Shown piece after piece: positions 50,878 through 60,146 of a DNA stretch of 64,000 nucleotides; position 1 is the stretch's first letter; the number at the start of each line of letters is the position of its first letter. The notes beneath the pieces are model-generated. The model ran no database searches. It saw nothing but the letters and a program-made list of their open reading frames with translations, and had not been told where the DNA came from. Origin of the DNA: Deltaproteobacteria bacterium (GTDB lineage Bacteria; Desulfobacterota; Binatia; UTPRO1); the NCBI GenBank assembly GCA_029262315.1, contig JAJCZP010000237.1, positions 1-64,000 on the forward strand, written 5' to 3'. A program made the position numbers and the translations under genes.

Positions 50878-51623
50878 GCGCCCGGGTCCGCTTCGACTTC
50901 GGAGAATGCACGGTCCTGGTCACCGGCGGCTCGAACGGGATTGGGCTCGCGATCGCCACGGCATTCGCAGACGCGGGAGCGGCCGTCACGATCACGGGCA
51001 CCAAAGGACAGGCGGCGGACTACCCGCACGACCTGTCGCGTTTCACCTACCGCACACTCCAGCTCACCGACCCCGCCGCCATCGACACCCTCGCGGCATC
51101 ACTTCCCGCGCTCGACGTCCTCGTCAACAACGCTGGCGCGGCGTTGCCTGGCGGCCGGGACGAGTGGCGTCCGGAGGTCTTCGAGGAGTCACTGCAGATT
51201 AATCTCGTCGGCGCGTTCCGTCTCGCCTCCGCAGTTCGCGATCGGCTCGGCGGCGCCCGGCTCGAGGGTGGCGGGGCGATCGTGAACCTCGCCTCCATGT
51301 CCTCGTACTTCGGCATCGCCATGGTCCCGGGCTACGGCGCCGCCAAGGCCGGGGTCGTGCAAATGACCAAAACGCTGGCGGCCACCTGGGCGACCGACGG
51401 CATTCGTGTCAACGCCGTCGCTCCCGGACACATCTCGACGAACATGACCGCACCGATGGAGTCGATCGAGAGCCTCGTGGCACCGATCATCGCACGGACG
51501 CCCATGCAACGTTGGGGGACCGCCGAAGAAATCTCCGGCGCCGTGTTGTTCCTGGCAAGCCCGGCAGCGGCATTCATCACCGGACAGACGCTCGCAGTCG
51601 ACGGCGGGTATTCGATCGCATGA
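50874..51623 (+). CDS. SDR-family oxidoreductase
   Basis: A 249-residue SDR with VTGGSNGIGLAIA, NNAGAALPG, NLASMSSYF and YGAAKAGVVQM (YxxxK), and the usual AVDGGYSIA end. The start is ATG 50874, overlapping the previous stop (ATGA); its own stop overlaps the next ATG. It belongs to a three-gene translationally coupled set with the Gfo/Idh/MocA oxidoreductase and PhyH dioxygenase. Confidence 0.93.
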   Translation: MSARVRFDFGECTVLVTGGSNGIGLAIATAFADAGAAVTITGTKGQAADYPHDLSRFTYRTLQLTDPAAIDTLAASLPALDVLVNNAGAALPGGRDEWRPEVFEESLQINLVGAFRLASAVRDRLGGARLEGGGAIVNLASMSSYFGIAMVPGYGAAKAGVVQMTKTLAATWATDGIRVNAVAPGHISTNMTAPMESIESLVAPIIARTPMQRWGTAEEISGAVLFLASPAAAFITGQTLAVDGGYSIA

Positions 51624-52465
51624 GTACTCCCGATCCTGGCCAACCACTCCGCCCGGTGACGGACGAGGAGATCGCCACCTTCGAACGCGACGGCGTCGTC
51701 TGTCTCCGACAGATCGTGCCCTCCCCGTGGATGGCGCGCATGGAGCGTGCGGTAGAGGACGCGATTCGCCACCAATCCACGACCGATCTCAGCGACCTCG
51801 CCCGCGGTCTGGGCACACCCGCCAGCGCGCCTGGCCGCTTCGTCGCGGGCATCGACCATTGGACGGCGCTCCCGGAATTCCGTGCCTTCGCGTGCGACTC
51901 ACCGCTGCCGGCGATCGCCGCGGCACTCATGCGCGCCAGCAAGATCAACCTCTACGAGGACAGTTTGCTCGTGAAAGAGCCGGGCACTGTCGAGCCGACC
52001 ATGTTTCACCAGGATCTGGCGTACTTCCACGTCGAAGGTCAGCAGATCTGCACGGCCTGGTGTCCACTCGATCCCGCAACGCGGGCGACCGGCGCCGTCG
52101 GCTACGTGCGTGGCTCCCACCGCTGGAACCGGATGTTCAAACCGAACCTGTTCGTGAGCACCATGGCGATTCCCGATACCGAGGGTGAGGATCTCCCGGA
52201 TGTCACCGCCCCCGGGAGCAACCATGACATCGTCTATTTCGAGCTCGGCCCCGGCGACGTCACCTTCCACGACGCCCGCACGATCCACGGCGCCGACGGC
52301 AACGCCTCGACGGCGACACGCCGCCGCGCGATCTCGGTGCGGTACTGCGGCGACGATGCGCGCTACCACCTCCGCCCGGGCGCGCCACGAAAGCCGCACC
52401 ACGACCGTGTACGAGAAGGCGACATCCTCGACTGTGAGGAATGCCCGGTCGTCTGGCCGCGGTAG
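51620..52465 (+). CDS. Phytanoyl-CoA dioxygenase (PhyH) family protein
   Basis: A 281-residue Fe(II)/2-oxoglutarate dioxygenase. Metal ligands are H130 and D132 in MFHQDLAYFH, and the distal H223 in ARTIHGAD; the 2OG-binding Arg is in RRRAISVRY. It contains AWCPLDPATRATGAVGYVRGSH, typical of PhyH. It would hydroxylate a lipid, acyl-CoA or small polar compound. Coupled by an ATGA overlap to the SDR; this pair could hydroxylate then oxidise a substrate. It converges with a GT39-like gene with an 9-bp gap. Confidence 0.92.
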   Translation: MSTPDPGQPLRPVTDEEIATFERDGVVCLRQIVPSPWMARMERAVEDAIRHQSTTDLSDLARGLGTPASAPGRFVAGIDHWTALPEFRAFACDSPLPAIAAALMRASKINLYEDSLLVKEPGTVEPTMFHQDLAYFHVEGQQICTAWCPLDPATRATGAVGYVRGSHRWNRMFKPNLFVSTMAIPDTEGEDLPDVTAPGSNHDIVYFELGPGDVTFHDARTIHGADGNASTATRRRAISVRYCGDDARYHLRPGAPRKPHHDRVREGDILDCEECPVVWPR

Positions 52466-52474
52466 CGCCGAGCG

Positions 52475-53980
52475 TCAGCCCGTCGGCGTCAGGACGTACA
52501 CCGTCCACTGACCGATTCGTCGCACGTGACCGCCGCGGCTAGTGGTCAACCGCGCCAACCGGGCCCGCCGTGGGGGCGGCATATCGCTTCGCACGACGAG
52601 CATCCCCGGCGCATGTTCGTCCAGGTATGCCGCGAGCTCGCGTGGATCGGCGAGCATGGACGGCGCATGCCGATCACGCTTCGTACCCGGACGATCGAAC
52701 ACGAAGGCGTCAGGGAGCCCCGAAGCCGCCATGACCGCAAGGTACTCCCAATAGTGCCGCTCGAGGAGGATCGGCGCGTGGCCAGCGACCTTGCGAAGGA
52801 ATCGTCCGGTCGCAATCGAGTCCGGGTGGAGCCCCACCTGCGCGCTCCGGATACGGGTCACATGGGTGGCAACCACGCCCAGCAGGATGCCGGCAGCCGC
52901 AACCGCGGCGATCGAGCGTTGCCACCCGGGCCGCGCCACGCCGACGAAACGCCGGAGGCCCATGGCGAAGTAGGGACAGAGAAGGATCAGATACGGGAGG
53001 GCGTAGCGCCCAGGAGCCGCGCTCGGCGGGACGGAGATCACGTTGAACAGGGAGGCCGCAACCAACGCAACGCCAGCAACGCCCGCCGGCAGCATGCGGA
53101 AGCCCGGCGTTCCGCGAAACAGCGAGATGCCCACCATCGGCAGGGCGATCAGCAACAGCAGCCAATCCCTGCGCACGACGAGGGTTGGATAGTAGAGCAG
53201 CTTCTCCACGACGGACACATCGTAGCCGTCGCGAAACCAGCGGGTATATTCCGTGTGCTCGGCAATCCCCGCCCCGACGCTGCCCTCCATGACCCATGTC
53301 GCCGCGAGATAGTACGCAACGAACGTGAAGGAGAGCGCGCCATAGGCGATCAATCGCACGACACGACCGCGATCACCCGCGCGCACCGCCGCGAGGATGA
53401 CCGGGAGTAGACACAACTGAACGCTGGCGATGAAGAGCCAACTGCTGATGTGAAACGCACTGGCACCGAAGAACGCCAGGCCCGCGAGCGCCAGGTCTCG
53501 GTCACGATGCGTCTCGAGCCAGCCACAGAGATAGTAGATGCCCGCGACGAGGAACGTCAGGAAATAGACGTCGAGCATCGGCGTACCGCTCAATGCGACG
53601 TACCAGGGGTGGGACGCGAGGACGATCACCGCGACCAGCGTGACGATCGGGTCGCCCCACAGACGCCGCACGAGCAAGGCGGCGTAGGCCATCAGCACAC
53701 ACGACGACAGAAAGACCGTGGCTCTCGGACCCGCGAGCGGATCGCCGAAGATCCAATGCGAGAAACCGTGCAGGTAGAGTTCCGCTGGCATCCACACGCC
53801 CGACCACCACACGATCTCGGGTGCGGCCGCCCAGCGTTGCGATCGGAGGGAGCGCGAGAACTCGTCGGCGCTCAGACTGACGAATCCGTGCTGTACGAGA
53901 TACGCCAGCAAGACCGCTTGCAGCAGCAAGCCGCACAGTACGGTCAGGACGAACCCTACCGGACGGTCGCCGTATCGCAT
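52475..53980 (-). CDS. GT39/ArnT-like membrane glycosyltransferase
   Basis: A 501-residue multispanning protein with about 11 helices. The first extracytoplasmic loop carries SADEFSRSL, the acidic DE motif typical of polyprenyl-phosphate-sugar glycosyltransferases of the GT-C fold. Later helices and the loop ALSGTPMLDVYF match this family. The C-terminal about 100 residues are soluble (GRFLRKVAGHAPILLERHY). Predicted role: glycosylation on the periplasmic face. It is divergent from the arylsulfotransferase-like gene with an 86-bp gap. Confidence 0.8.
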   Translation of the reverse strand: MRYGDRPVGFVLTVLCGLLLQAVLLAYLVQHGFVSLSADEFSRSLRSQRWAAAPEIVWWSGVWMPAELYLHGFSHWIFGDPLAGPRATVFLSSCVLMAYAALLVRRLWGDPIVTLVAVIVLASHPWYVALSGTPMLDVYFLTFLVAGIYYLCGWLETHRDRDLALAGLAFFGASAFHISSWLFIASVQLCLLPVILAAVRAGDRGRVVRLIAYGALSFTFVAYYLAATWVMEGSVGAGIAEHTEYTRWFRDGYDVSVVEKLLYYPTLVVRRDWLLLLIALPMVGISLFRGTPGFRMLPAGVAGVALVAASLFNVISVPPSAAPGRYALPYLILLCPYFAMGLRRFVGVARPGWQRSIAAVAAAGILLGVVATHVTRIRSAQVGLHPDSIATGRFLRKVAGHAPILLERHYWEYLAVMAASGLPDAFVFDRPGTKRDRHAPSMLADPRELAAYLDEHAPGMLVVRSDMPPPRRARLARLTTSRGGHVRRIGQWTVYVLTPTG

Positions 53981-54066
53981 CCCGGCCCCCTACCGGTCCT
54001 CGATGTCGGGATCAACCACGTCTGGCCAGCTTGACCGCGCCGGAGGTCGATGGAATCCAGTCACAG

Positions 54067-55413
54067 ATGTTCGCACCGCGCATCGCCCGATACGGTCTCG
54101 TTGCCGTGGCCTTGGCTCTGATACTAGGCGGGGCGTATCTCCTCGGCGGCACTCCACGACCGCTCCCGGACGCGCCCGCCAGTGACACATCGGTTGATGC
54201 GGTCCAGCAGGCACGTCTACGCGCGCTCGGCTATCTCGGCTGGCACGAAGAGTCGCCCGCCGCGCTCGCCAAGAGCGGTGTCACCGTCCACCAACACGAC
54301 CGCACGGCCCCAGGACTCAACCTGTACTGCTCGGAGCCGAGCGGCGTCCTGCGCTTCATCGGCATGGACGGCACGGAGGTCCACACGATCGACCTGGGCA
54401 TGGACGAGGACGCCGACCCCGACAACTACTGCAAGGTCGCTACCCCTCACGGCGACGACACCATCGTCGCGGTGCTCGAGAATACCAAGCTCATCAAGTT
54501 CGGTCTCGACGGAAAGCCCCGCTGGGCGCTCGACCGCTCATTCCACCACGACGTCCAGGTCGGCGGCGACGGCCGAATCGTCGCCGTCGTGGGGCGCCAG
54601 ATCGCCTCTGACGACTATTTCACTGAGCACGCGATCACCGACAGCGTGATCGTCATCCTGGACGCCAACGGCAAGTTCCTCCAGACGTTCTCGTTGGCCG
54701 CGCTGGTCGCCCGCGTGCCAGCCCTGCTGGAACGCGCCCACGCGCATCTCGACGATCCGTCGCCGCACTGGAAGGCCGACGAGGCAAACCTCCCGGATGA
54801 GGCCGGGGCCAAAGAACGAGAATGGCGCCGCCACGATGTGTTCCACGTCAATACCGTGGCACTGCTGCCGCGGGCGCTGCCCCTCCCCGACGGGGGCGAG
54901 GCACCCGCGGGCTCAATCCTGTTTTGCGCGCGACACCTGGACAGCATCGGCATCATCGATCCGACCACCGAAAACATCGTCTGGCATTGGGGTATCGGTG
55001 AGCTGCAGTGGCCGCACCATCCGAGCCTGCTCGCGAACGGGCACATCCTGGTGTTCGACAACGGCATCGCGCGCCAGCAATCGCGGTTGCTCGAGCTCGA
55101 TCCGGCGACGAATGCGACCACGTGGCGCTACGAGCCAGGGCCGACGTTCTTCAGTCGCTCGCGCGGCAGTGCCCAGCGACTCCCAGGCGGCCACACCCTC
55201 GTGACCGAGTCGACCCGAGGGCGCGTCTTCGAGATCGACGAGGCCGGGGAGATCGTGTGGGAGTTCCTGAACCCCCACACCGACCCCGCGAGCGGGGCCC
55301 GCGCCACGATCTTCCGCATGACGAGGCTGCCCCCCGAAAGGGTACGCACGATGCACTGGCCCCCCAGCGCCCGTGCCCACCTCACAAAGCTCGGACTGCC
55401 AACCGACCACTGA
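54067..55413 (+). CDS. Arylsulfotransferase-like beta-propeller protein
   Basis: A 448-residue protein with an N-terminal hydrophobic anchor (YGLVAVALALILGGAYLLGG), so it is exported or membrane-bound. After it comes LRALGYLGWHEESPA, a motif also seen at the end of sulfatases. The body is a PQQ- or ASST-like beta-propeller with repeats such as FHHDVQVGGDGRIVAVVG, IVWHWGIGELQWPHHPSLLANGHI, LEL-TTWRYEPGP, LPGGHTLVTES and GEIVWEFLNPHTDP. This matches arylsulfate sulfotransferase family proteins, many without proven activity. ATG 54067 is preferred over TTG 54031. The function is uncertain. Confidence 0.8.
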   Translation: MFAPRIARYGLVAVALALILGGAYLLGGTPRPLPDAPASDTSVDAVQQARLRALGYLGWHEESPAALAKSGVTVHQHDRTAPGLNLYCSEPSGVLRFIGMDGTEVHTIDLGMDEDADPDNYCKVATPHGDDTIVAVLENTKLIKFGLDGKPRWALDRSFHHDVQVGGDGRIVAVVGRQIASDDYFTEHAITDSVIVILDANGKFLQTFSLAALVARVPALLERAHAHLDDPSPHWKADEANLPDEAGAKEREWRRHDVFHVNTVALLPRALPLPDGGEAPAGSILFCARHLDSIGIIDPTTENIVWHWGIGELQWPHHPSLLANGHILVFDNGIARQQSRLLELDPATNATTWRYEPGPTFFSRSRGSAQRLPGGHTLVTESTRGRVFEIDEAGEIVWEFLNPHTDPASGARATIFRMTRLPPERVRTMHWPPSARAHLTKLGLPTDH

Positions 55414-55567
55414 ACCCTGCGACCAGCCCCGACCAATCAGCCCGCAGCGCCGTGCGGCCTCGACGGCCCTCGCGGTCGCGCCACCCGCCCAGCACGGAAG
55501 TTCGACCCGACACAGGGCGGCGCCCTTCTTTCGCCCGCGCGCAGGGGGGCATATTGTAGCGTCCGCC

Positions 55568-56314
55568 ATGCGACGCCTTCTCGTCTGTCAGCACGTCCCC
55601 TATGAGATCCTCGGAACGCTCGACCCGCTCCTGCGGCACGCTGGATTCCGCATCCGCTACGTGAATTTCGGGCGCGACCCCCATGCGCAGCCGACGATTG
55701 ACGGCTACCAGGGCCTGATCGTGCTCGGCGGGCCGATGAACGTCGGCGAGGACGACCGTTATCCGCACCTCCGCACCGAGCAGACTCTCATCCGCAATGC
55801 CATCGAAGAAGGCGTGCCGGTTCTCGGGATCTGTCTCGGGGCGCAGCTCATCGCCGCCACTCTTGGGGCGACCATTCTGCCCGCGGCCGAGACCGAAATC
55901 GGCTGGTACGACGTCTCCCCGACCGAAGCGGCGCTCCAGGACCCGGTGCTCGGGCACCTCGGTGCCACAGAACGCCTGTTCCAGTGGCACGGCGATACGT
56001 TCGAGCTTCCCGATGGCGCGGTACACTTGGCCGCGGGCACCTCGGTTCCCAACCAGGCGTTCCGATGGGGCGACAATGTGTACGGCTTCCAGTTCCATCT
56101 CGAGGTCGACCAACCGATGATCGAGCGCTGGCTGAAGGTGCCGCTCCATCTCGAACAGATCGCAGGCCTCGAAGGCAAGATCGACCCCGCCGAGATTCAG
56201 CGTGCAACCCCGCGGCACATCGATCGCCTGACGCAGCTGAGCGATCGCACGTTTGGCGCCTTCGTGGATCTCCTCGGGCGGCCACGCAAGCACCGCGCCC
56301 TGCCGTCGCGCTAA
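55568..56314 (+). CDS. Class I glutamine amidotransferase (GMP synthase-like)
   Basis: A 248-residue stand-alone GATase1. The catalytic triad is Cys89 in GICLGAQLIA, His177 and Glu179 in FQFHLEVD. The sequence QAFRWGDNVYGFQFH is typical of GuaA-related amidotransferase domains. Stand-alone members hydrolyse glutamine or gamma-glutamyl compounds and hand ammonia to a partner. No synthetase partner lies next to it. ATG 55568 lies near the end of a 154-bp gap after the previous gene. Substrate unknown. Confidence 0.9.
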   Translation: MRRLLVCQHVPYEILGTLDPLLRHAGFRIRYVNFGRDPHAQPTIDGYQGLIVLGGPMNVGEDDRYPHLRTEQTLIRNAIEEGVPVLGICLGAQLIAATLGATILPAAETEIGWYDVSPTEAALQDPVLGHLGATERLFQWHGDTFELPDGAVHLAAGTSVPNQAFRWGDNVYGFQFHLEVDQPMIERWLKVPLHLEQIAGLEGKIDPAEIQRATPRHIDRLTQLSDRTFGAFVDLLGRPRKHRALPSR

Positions 56315-56333
56315 CGCTCCGCGCGCACGAGGA

Positions 56334-57413
56334 CTACGGCTTCACGAGAATCTTGACGTGATGCTCCGGGTTCGCCAGCTCCGCGAACGCACCTGGCACG
56401 CCCGCGAGCCCAATGCGCCCGGTCACGAGTGGCCCGACATCGATACGCCCCTCCGCGAGCGCCCCGAGCGTCTCGGCGTACTCCTCGGCCGTGTAGTAGA
56501 ATGCGAACCGCAGGCTGAGTTCTTTCCCGAGCGCGAAGACCGGACGGAACGCGTCCTGCTCCATGCACACACCGACGACGACGATCCGCGCGTACGAGGG
56601 CGCGCCGCGCACGATCTGGTCGATGACGCCAGGAACCCCCACGCACTCGAAGACCACGGCGGGACGTAGTGGCGTGTCGGTCGGCGTCAGCAGATTCTGC
56701 ACCGCGGCTTCCTCGTCGGAGCCAGCGACCGCGGCTTCAGCCCAACTCGCGTACGGCGACGTCGCCGCGGGGTCGACGACGACGTCCGCGCCTACAGCGG
56801 CGGCCTGCGCACGTCGCACCGCGGAGAAGTCCGCCGCGACGATGGGACTCGCCCCACGTAGCTTCAGGGCGGCGATCACCGCCAGGCCCACCGGGCCGCA
56901 GCCGATCACCAGGGGCACATCGCGCGGCGCGAGATCGCCGAGGCCGACCGCATGCAGACCGACCGCCATCGGCTCGGTCAGCGCCGCGAGTTCGGTCGGG
57001 AAGCCATTCGGGATCGGCAGCAGCAGATCGCTCGCAAGCACCATCAGTTCGCCGTAGCCACCGGGGACCTCGTTCGAGAACCCCACCGAGAGGATGCCCT
57101 GCGACCGGGGCAACAACGGCACCCCGCACACCGGCGTGCCCGCGGCGAGACGACGCTCCGTCCCGGGCCCGTAGTCGACGACCTCGCCCGCGAACTCGTG
57201 TCCCATGACAACGTCACGGGACAGATCCATCACGTTGCGTGCACCCATCTCCTGCATCGACGCGACCAAAGCAGGCCCGTGCTGCGCGGCGTGCAGGTCC
57301 GAGCCGCAGATGCCGCACGCAACTGTTCGGACCAACACCTCCCCGGGTCCGGGCTCCGGATCGGGCAGGGTATCGACGGTCAAACTCGACCCTCGCATTA
57401 CAACTGCGCGCAT
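56334..57413 (-). CDS. Zinc-dependent alcohol dehydrogenase without structural zinc
   Basis: A 359-residue medium-chain dehydrogenase. The catalytic zinc site is seen as CGICGSDLH and GHEFAGEVV, and GCGPVGLAVIAAL is the Rossmann loop. The four-cysteine structural zinc lobe is absent: that region reads PVCGVPLLPRSQGI. It is a threonine-, sorbitol- or crotonyl-type relative with a single zinc. AGGGAGGAACACC precedes the ATG at 57413, a strong ribosome site. It converges with the glutamine amidotransferase gene. Substrate unknown. Confidence 0.9.
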   Translation of the reverse strand: MRAVVMRGSSLTVDTLPDPEPGPGEVLVRTVACGICGSDLHAAQHGPALVASMQEMGARNVMDLSRDVVMGHEFAGEVVDYGPGTERRLAAGTPVCGVPLLPRSQGILSVGFSNEVPGGYGELMVLASDLLLPIPNGFPTELAALTEPMAVGLHAVGLGDLAPRDVPLVIGCGPVGLAVIAALKLRGASPIVAADFSAVRRAQAAAVGADVVVDPAATSPYASWAEAAVAGSDEEAAVQNLLTPTDTPLRPAVVFECVGVPGVIDQIVRGAPSYARIVVVGVCMEQDAFRPVFALGKELSLRFAFYYTAEEYAETLGALAEGRIDVGPLVTGRIGLAGVPGAFAELANPEHHVKILVKP

Positions 57414-57433
57414 GGTGTTCCTCCCTGAGTTCC

Positions 57434-58693
57434 CTAGCCGCCTGTCGGAGATGCGGCAATCAGCCGTGGTATGTAGAACGCGCGTGCCCGCTCTACCGCG
57501 CGCAGCGCATCGTCGAGATCGGCGGAGAGCACGTTGACGTTGTACGAGACGACGTTGGTGCCGGCGCCAACCCACGACGAGTGCGCCTTCGCCGCGTAGG
57601 CGAAGTACGGCACCCCCGCACAGCTCGCGCCCTCGTCCCCGATACGACCGATGCACCCTTCCGGCGGCGGGATCTCGTAGATGGGCCCGCGGGCGGTCCA
57701 CGGACCCATGAGATCCGCGGCGGTGTACAACGCGATCGAGTGACTCATCCATTCGATCCGATACGTCATCCAGCCGAGACGTTCATCGAACGTGATCGTC
57801 GCTTCGGAGGTTCCCGGCAAGCCCGGGATCTCGTGCAACAGGCGCCTGTCGAACGCCGTCGTCCAGATCAGCTCCGCACTCGTCGCTGTCCGACGCTGGA
57901 GATACTCGGGCGCGAGCGCCCAGCTCTCGGCGGCGAGTGCACCCGTAGGGAACCTGGCAACGACCGTACCCATCCCCGTCGCGGAACCGAGGCGCCCAAA
58001 GAGATAAGCCACCCCATCCCTCGGGACGAGCGCGGTCGCCCATGTCAACGCCGCCGTCTCCCCCGGGATGTCCGGCCACGTATTCGGCACCGGCGTTCGG
58101 TCGTACACCCAGTAGCGCGGAAGCGCCTCGGGATTGGTCACGCGAATGAGGACGTCGCCGAGCGACACGAGCCCCGCCTCACGCGTGTGACGGCTCGCGG
58201 CAACGAGCAAGACGCCATCCACGTAGGCCAACGAGAGTGGCCACAAGAACTCGCCGGGCGCTTCGGCCTCGAAAATCGGACGCGGCACGCCGTCGGCCGT
58301 TCGCCAATGGGTTTCGAGCGGAGTGAGCTCGCCATCCGACCGCCGCGTCATGACGCCCACGGTGTTCGCGATCATGCCGTGGGTCAGCCGATCGTCGACA
58401 TCGCGATCGCAGTACGCGACGCCACCGGAACAATCGTCGCGCACCGTCCCCAGCAAAGTGTCTCCGAAGATCCAGAGCCAACGATCGGGTCCGGCCTGGA
58501 CCGACGACGCCACGTCGCCACCGAGCCACGCCAGCGCACCGGGCGCCGCGGGACGTGGATCGATGAGCCGCTGCCACTGCGGCGCCGCCGCGAAGGTGAG
58601 CGGGACATGCCGCGGCGGCTCGAGAATGGGAGTTCGGGCAACACACCCGGCCGCCAGGGCGAGAGACACCAAGATCGCGAGTCGCCGCACCAC
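57434..58693 (-). CDS. Lipoprotein with beta-propeller (DUF4185-like) fold
   Basis: A 419-residue lipoprotein. The N-terminus RRLAILVSLALAAGCVAR has the lipobox. The mature part has features of a five-bladed propeller, GDVASSVQAGPDRWLWIFGDTLLG, FLWPLSLAYVDGVLLVAASRH, RDGVAYLFGRLG and YTAADLMGPWT, similar to DUF4185 proteins. Glycoside hydrolase-like folds of this type bind polysaccharide. The start is taken as one of two GTGs at 58693 and 58690; the frame stays open to 58780. Function unknown. It is the first gene on this minus strand, divergent from the acyl-CoA dehydrogenase unit. Confidence 0.72.
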   Translation of the reverse strand: MVRRLAILVSLALAAGCVARTPILEPPRHVPLTFAAAPQWQRLIDPRPAAPGALAWLGGDVASSVQAGPDRWLWIFGDTLLGTVRDDCSGGVAYCDRDVDDRLTHGMIANTVGVMTRRSDGELTPLETHWRTADGVPRPIFEAEAPGEFLWPLSLAYVDGVLLVAASRHTREAGLVSLGDVLIRVTNPEALPRYWVYDRTPVPNTWPDIPGETAALTWATALVPRDGVAYLFGRLGSATGMGTVVARFPTGALAAESWALAPEYLQRRTATSAELIWTTAFDRRLLHEIPGLPGTSEATITFDERLGWMTYRIEWMSHSIALYTAADLMGPWTARGPIYEIPPPEGCIGRIGDEGASCAGVPYFAYAAKAHSSWVGAGTNVVSYNVNVLSADLDDALRAVERARAFYIPRLIAASPTGG

Positions 58694-58727
58694 CGGGCGG
58701 ATATCAGGACCCCGGCAAGCTCCCCAA

Positions 58728-58743
58728 ACAAACGAGCGTTTGT
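58728..58743. promoter_or_regulatory. ACAAACG-N2-CGTTTGT palindrome
   Basis: Perfect 7-bp arms with a 2-bp centre, upstream of both the lipoprotein gene (minus) and the acyl-CoA dehydrogenase gene at 58957 (plus). The region 58725-58790 is AT-rich for this genome. It has the look of a TetR/FadR-type operator controlling the beta-oxidation unit, but no regulator gene is adjacent. Confidence 0.55.
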
Positions 58744-58956
58744 ATAAATCGTGAGATCGGCTAGAACGATACACGAACACTCACGAAAGATTTCGACTCC
58801 CCATCCGCCCGCCGGGCGCGACCCAGCATATCTACGGCCATCCACAGATATTCAGGGGCTCCCATCCGGTGTGAGGTCGCTTGCGAGGTGAGCACCCTCG
58901 TGTACGACTATCAGACACTGCTCCCCGGACGGGGACCGACCCAGGAGGACGCGCGC

Positions 58957-60138
58957 GTGAATTTCGAGTTCAGCACCGATCAGAAGGCGATGGTCGAAGA
59001 GATCGACCAGTTCATCGAAGAGAACCGTGACATCGAGGTCATGGATGTCGCGCGCGAAAACATGTCGCAGCTCGTCGACACGCCGCCACGACGCAAGTTC
59101 ATGGCCAAGATCGGAGAGCGCGGCTGGCTCGGCATTACCTGGCCGAAGAAGTTTGGAGGCCAGGACGGAGAAGGCGTCTACGAGTACCTGCTAAACGAAC
59201 GCCTCGCACGCGTCGGGGCGCCGCAGATCGGCAAGGGCGTCGGCATCATCGGCAAGACCATCATCCGACACGGCAACGACAAGTTGAAAGAAGAGTTCCT
59301 CCCGAAGATCCTCCGAAACGAGATCGAATTCGCGATCGGCTACAGCGAGCCGCAGGCCGGCTCGGATGCCGCCGCCATGGCGCTCAAGGCCACCCGCGAC
59401 GGCGATGGCTGGCGCCTGAACGGGCAGAAGGTCTTCACGACCTCGGCGCACTTCGCCGACTGGTACTGGATCGGCGCCCGCACCGATCCGGACAAGCCGA
59501 AGCACCACGGGATCAGCGTCTTCCTCGTCCGCATGGACGATCCCGGCCTCACCATCCACCCGATGCCGACCATCGGCGACGAAATCACCAACCAGGTCTT
59601 CTTCGACAACGTCTACGTCGGCAACGACTACCTCGTCGGCGAGATGAACAAGGGATTCCAGTACATCTCGGAGGCTCTCGATCTCGAGCGCTTCACGATG
59701 TTCACGTTTTCTCCGATCGAAGCCCGGGTAGAACTGCTGTGCGAGTACGTGCGCACCGAGACGCGGGACGGCGTCCCCCTCAAAGACGACCCGATCATCC
59801 GCCGGCAGGTTGCCGAGCTCGTCACCGACACCGAAGTGGCACGCGTCCTCGGCTTGCGCTTCGTCGCCGCCTCGATGCGCGGCGGCGCGCCGCCGACGTG
59901 CGAAGCCTCGGCCTACAAACTCTACGCCACCGAACTCTCGCGCCGCATCGCCAACGTCTCGATGGACATCGCGGGACCGGGCTCACAACTGCGCGTCAAG
60001 ACCACGAGCGCCCCGATGGTAGGCCGCGCGGAGTCTACCTACCGCTACACCGTAATCGACACGATCGGCGGCGGCGCCTCGGAGATCCAGAAGAACATCA
60101 TCGCGCGACGAAAGCTCGGCCTGCCGAGGAACTTCTAG
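58957..60138 (+). CDS. Acyl-CoA dehydrogenase (alpha-like subunit of a paired set)
   Basis: A 393-residue acyl-CoA dehydrogenase starting at GTG 58957, which follows GGAGG; a longer frame back to 58888 is less likely. It has GYSEPQAGSDAA for substrate and flavin binding and ends IDTIGGGASEIQKNIIARR. The set matches the FadE subunits of actinobacterial sterol-side-chain degradation, which form alpha2beta2 heterotetramers with a second subunit. The CoA transferase and a second acyl-CoA dehydrogenase follow. It should dehydrogenate a branched or cyclic acyl-CoA. Confidence 0.93.
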   Translation: MNFEFSTDQKAMVEEIDQFIEENRDIEVMDVARENMSQLVDTPPRRKFMAKIGERGWLGITWPKKFGGQDGEGVYEYLLNERLARVGAPQIGKGVGIIGKTIIRHGNDKLKEEFLPKILRNEIEFAIGYSEPQAGSDAAAMALKATRDGDGWRLNGQKVFTTSAHFADWYWIGARTDPDKPKHHGISVFLVRMDDPGLTIHPMPTIGDEITNQVFFDNVYVGNDYLVGEMNKGFQYISEALDLERFTMFTFSPIEARVELLCEYVRTETRDGVPLKDDPIIRRQVAELVTDTEVARVLGLRFVAASMRGGAPPTCEASAYKLYATELSRRIANVSMDIAGPGSQLRVKTTSAPMVGRAESTYRYTVIDTIGGGASEIQKNIIARRKLGLPRNF

Positions 60139-60146
60139 AGCCTCCG

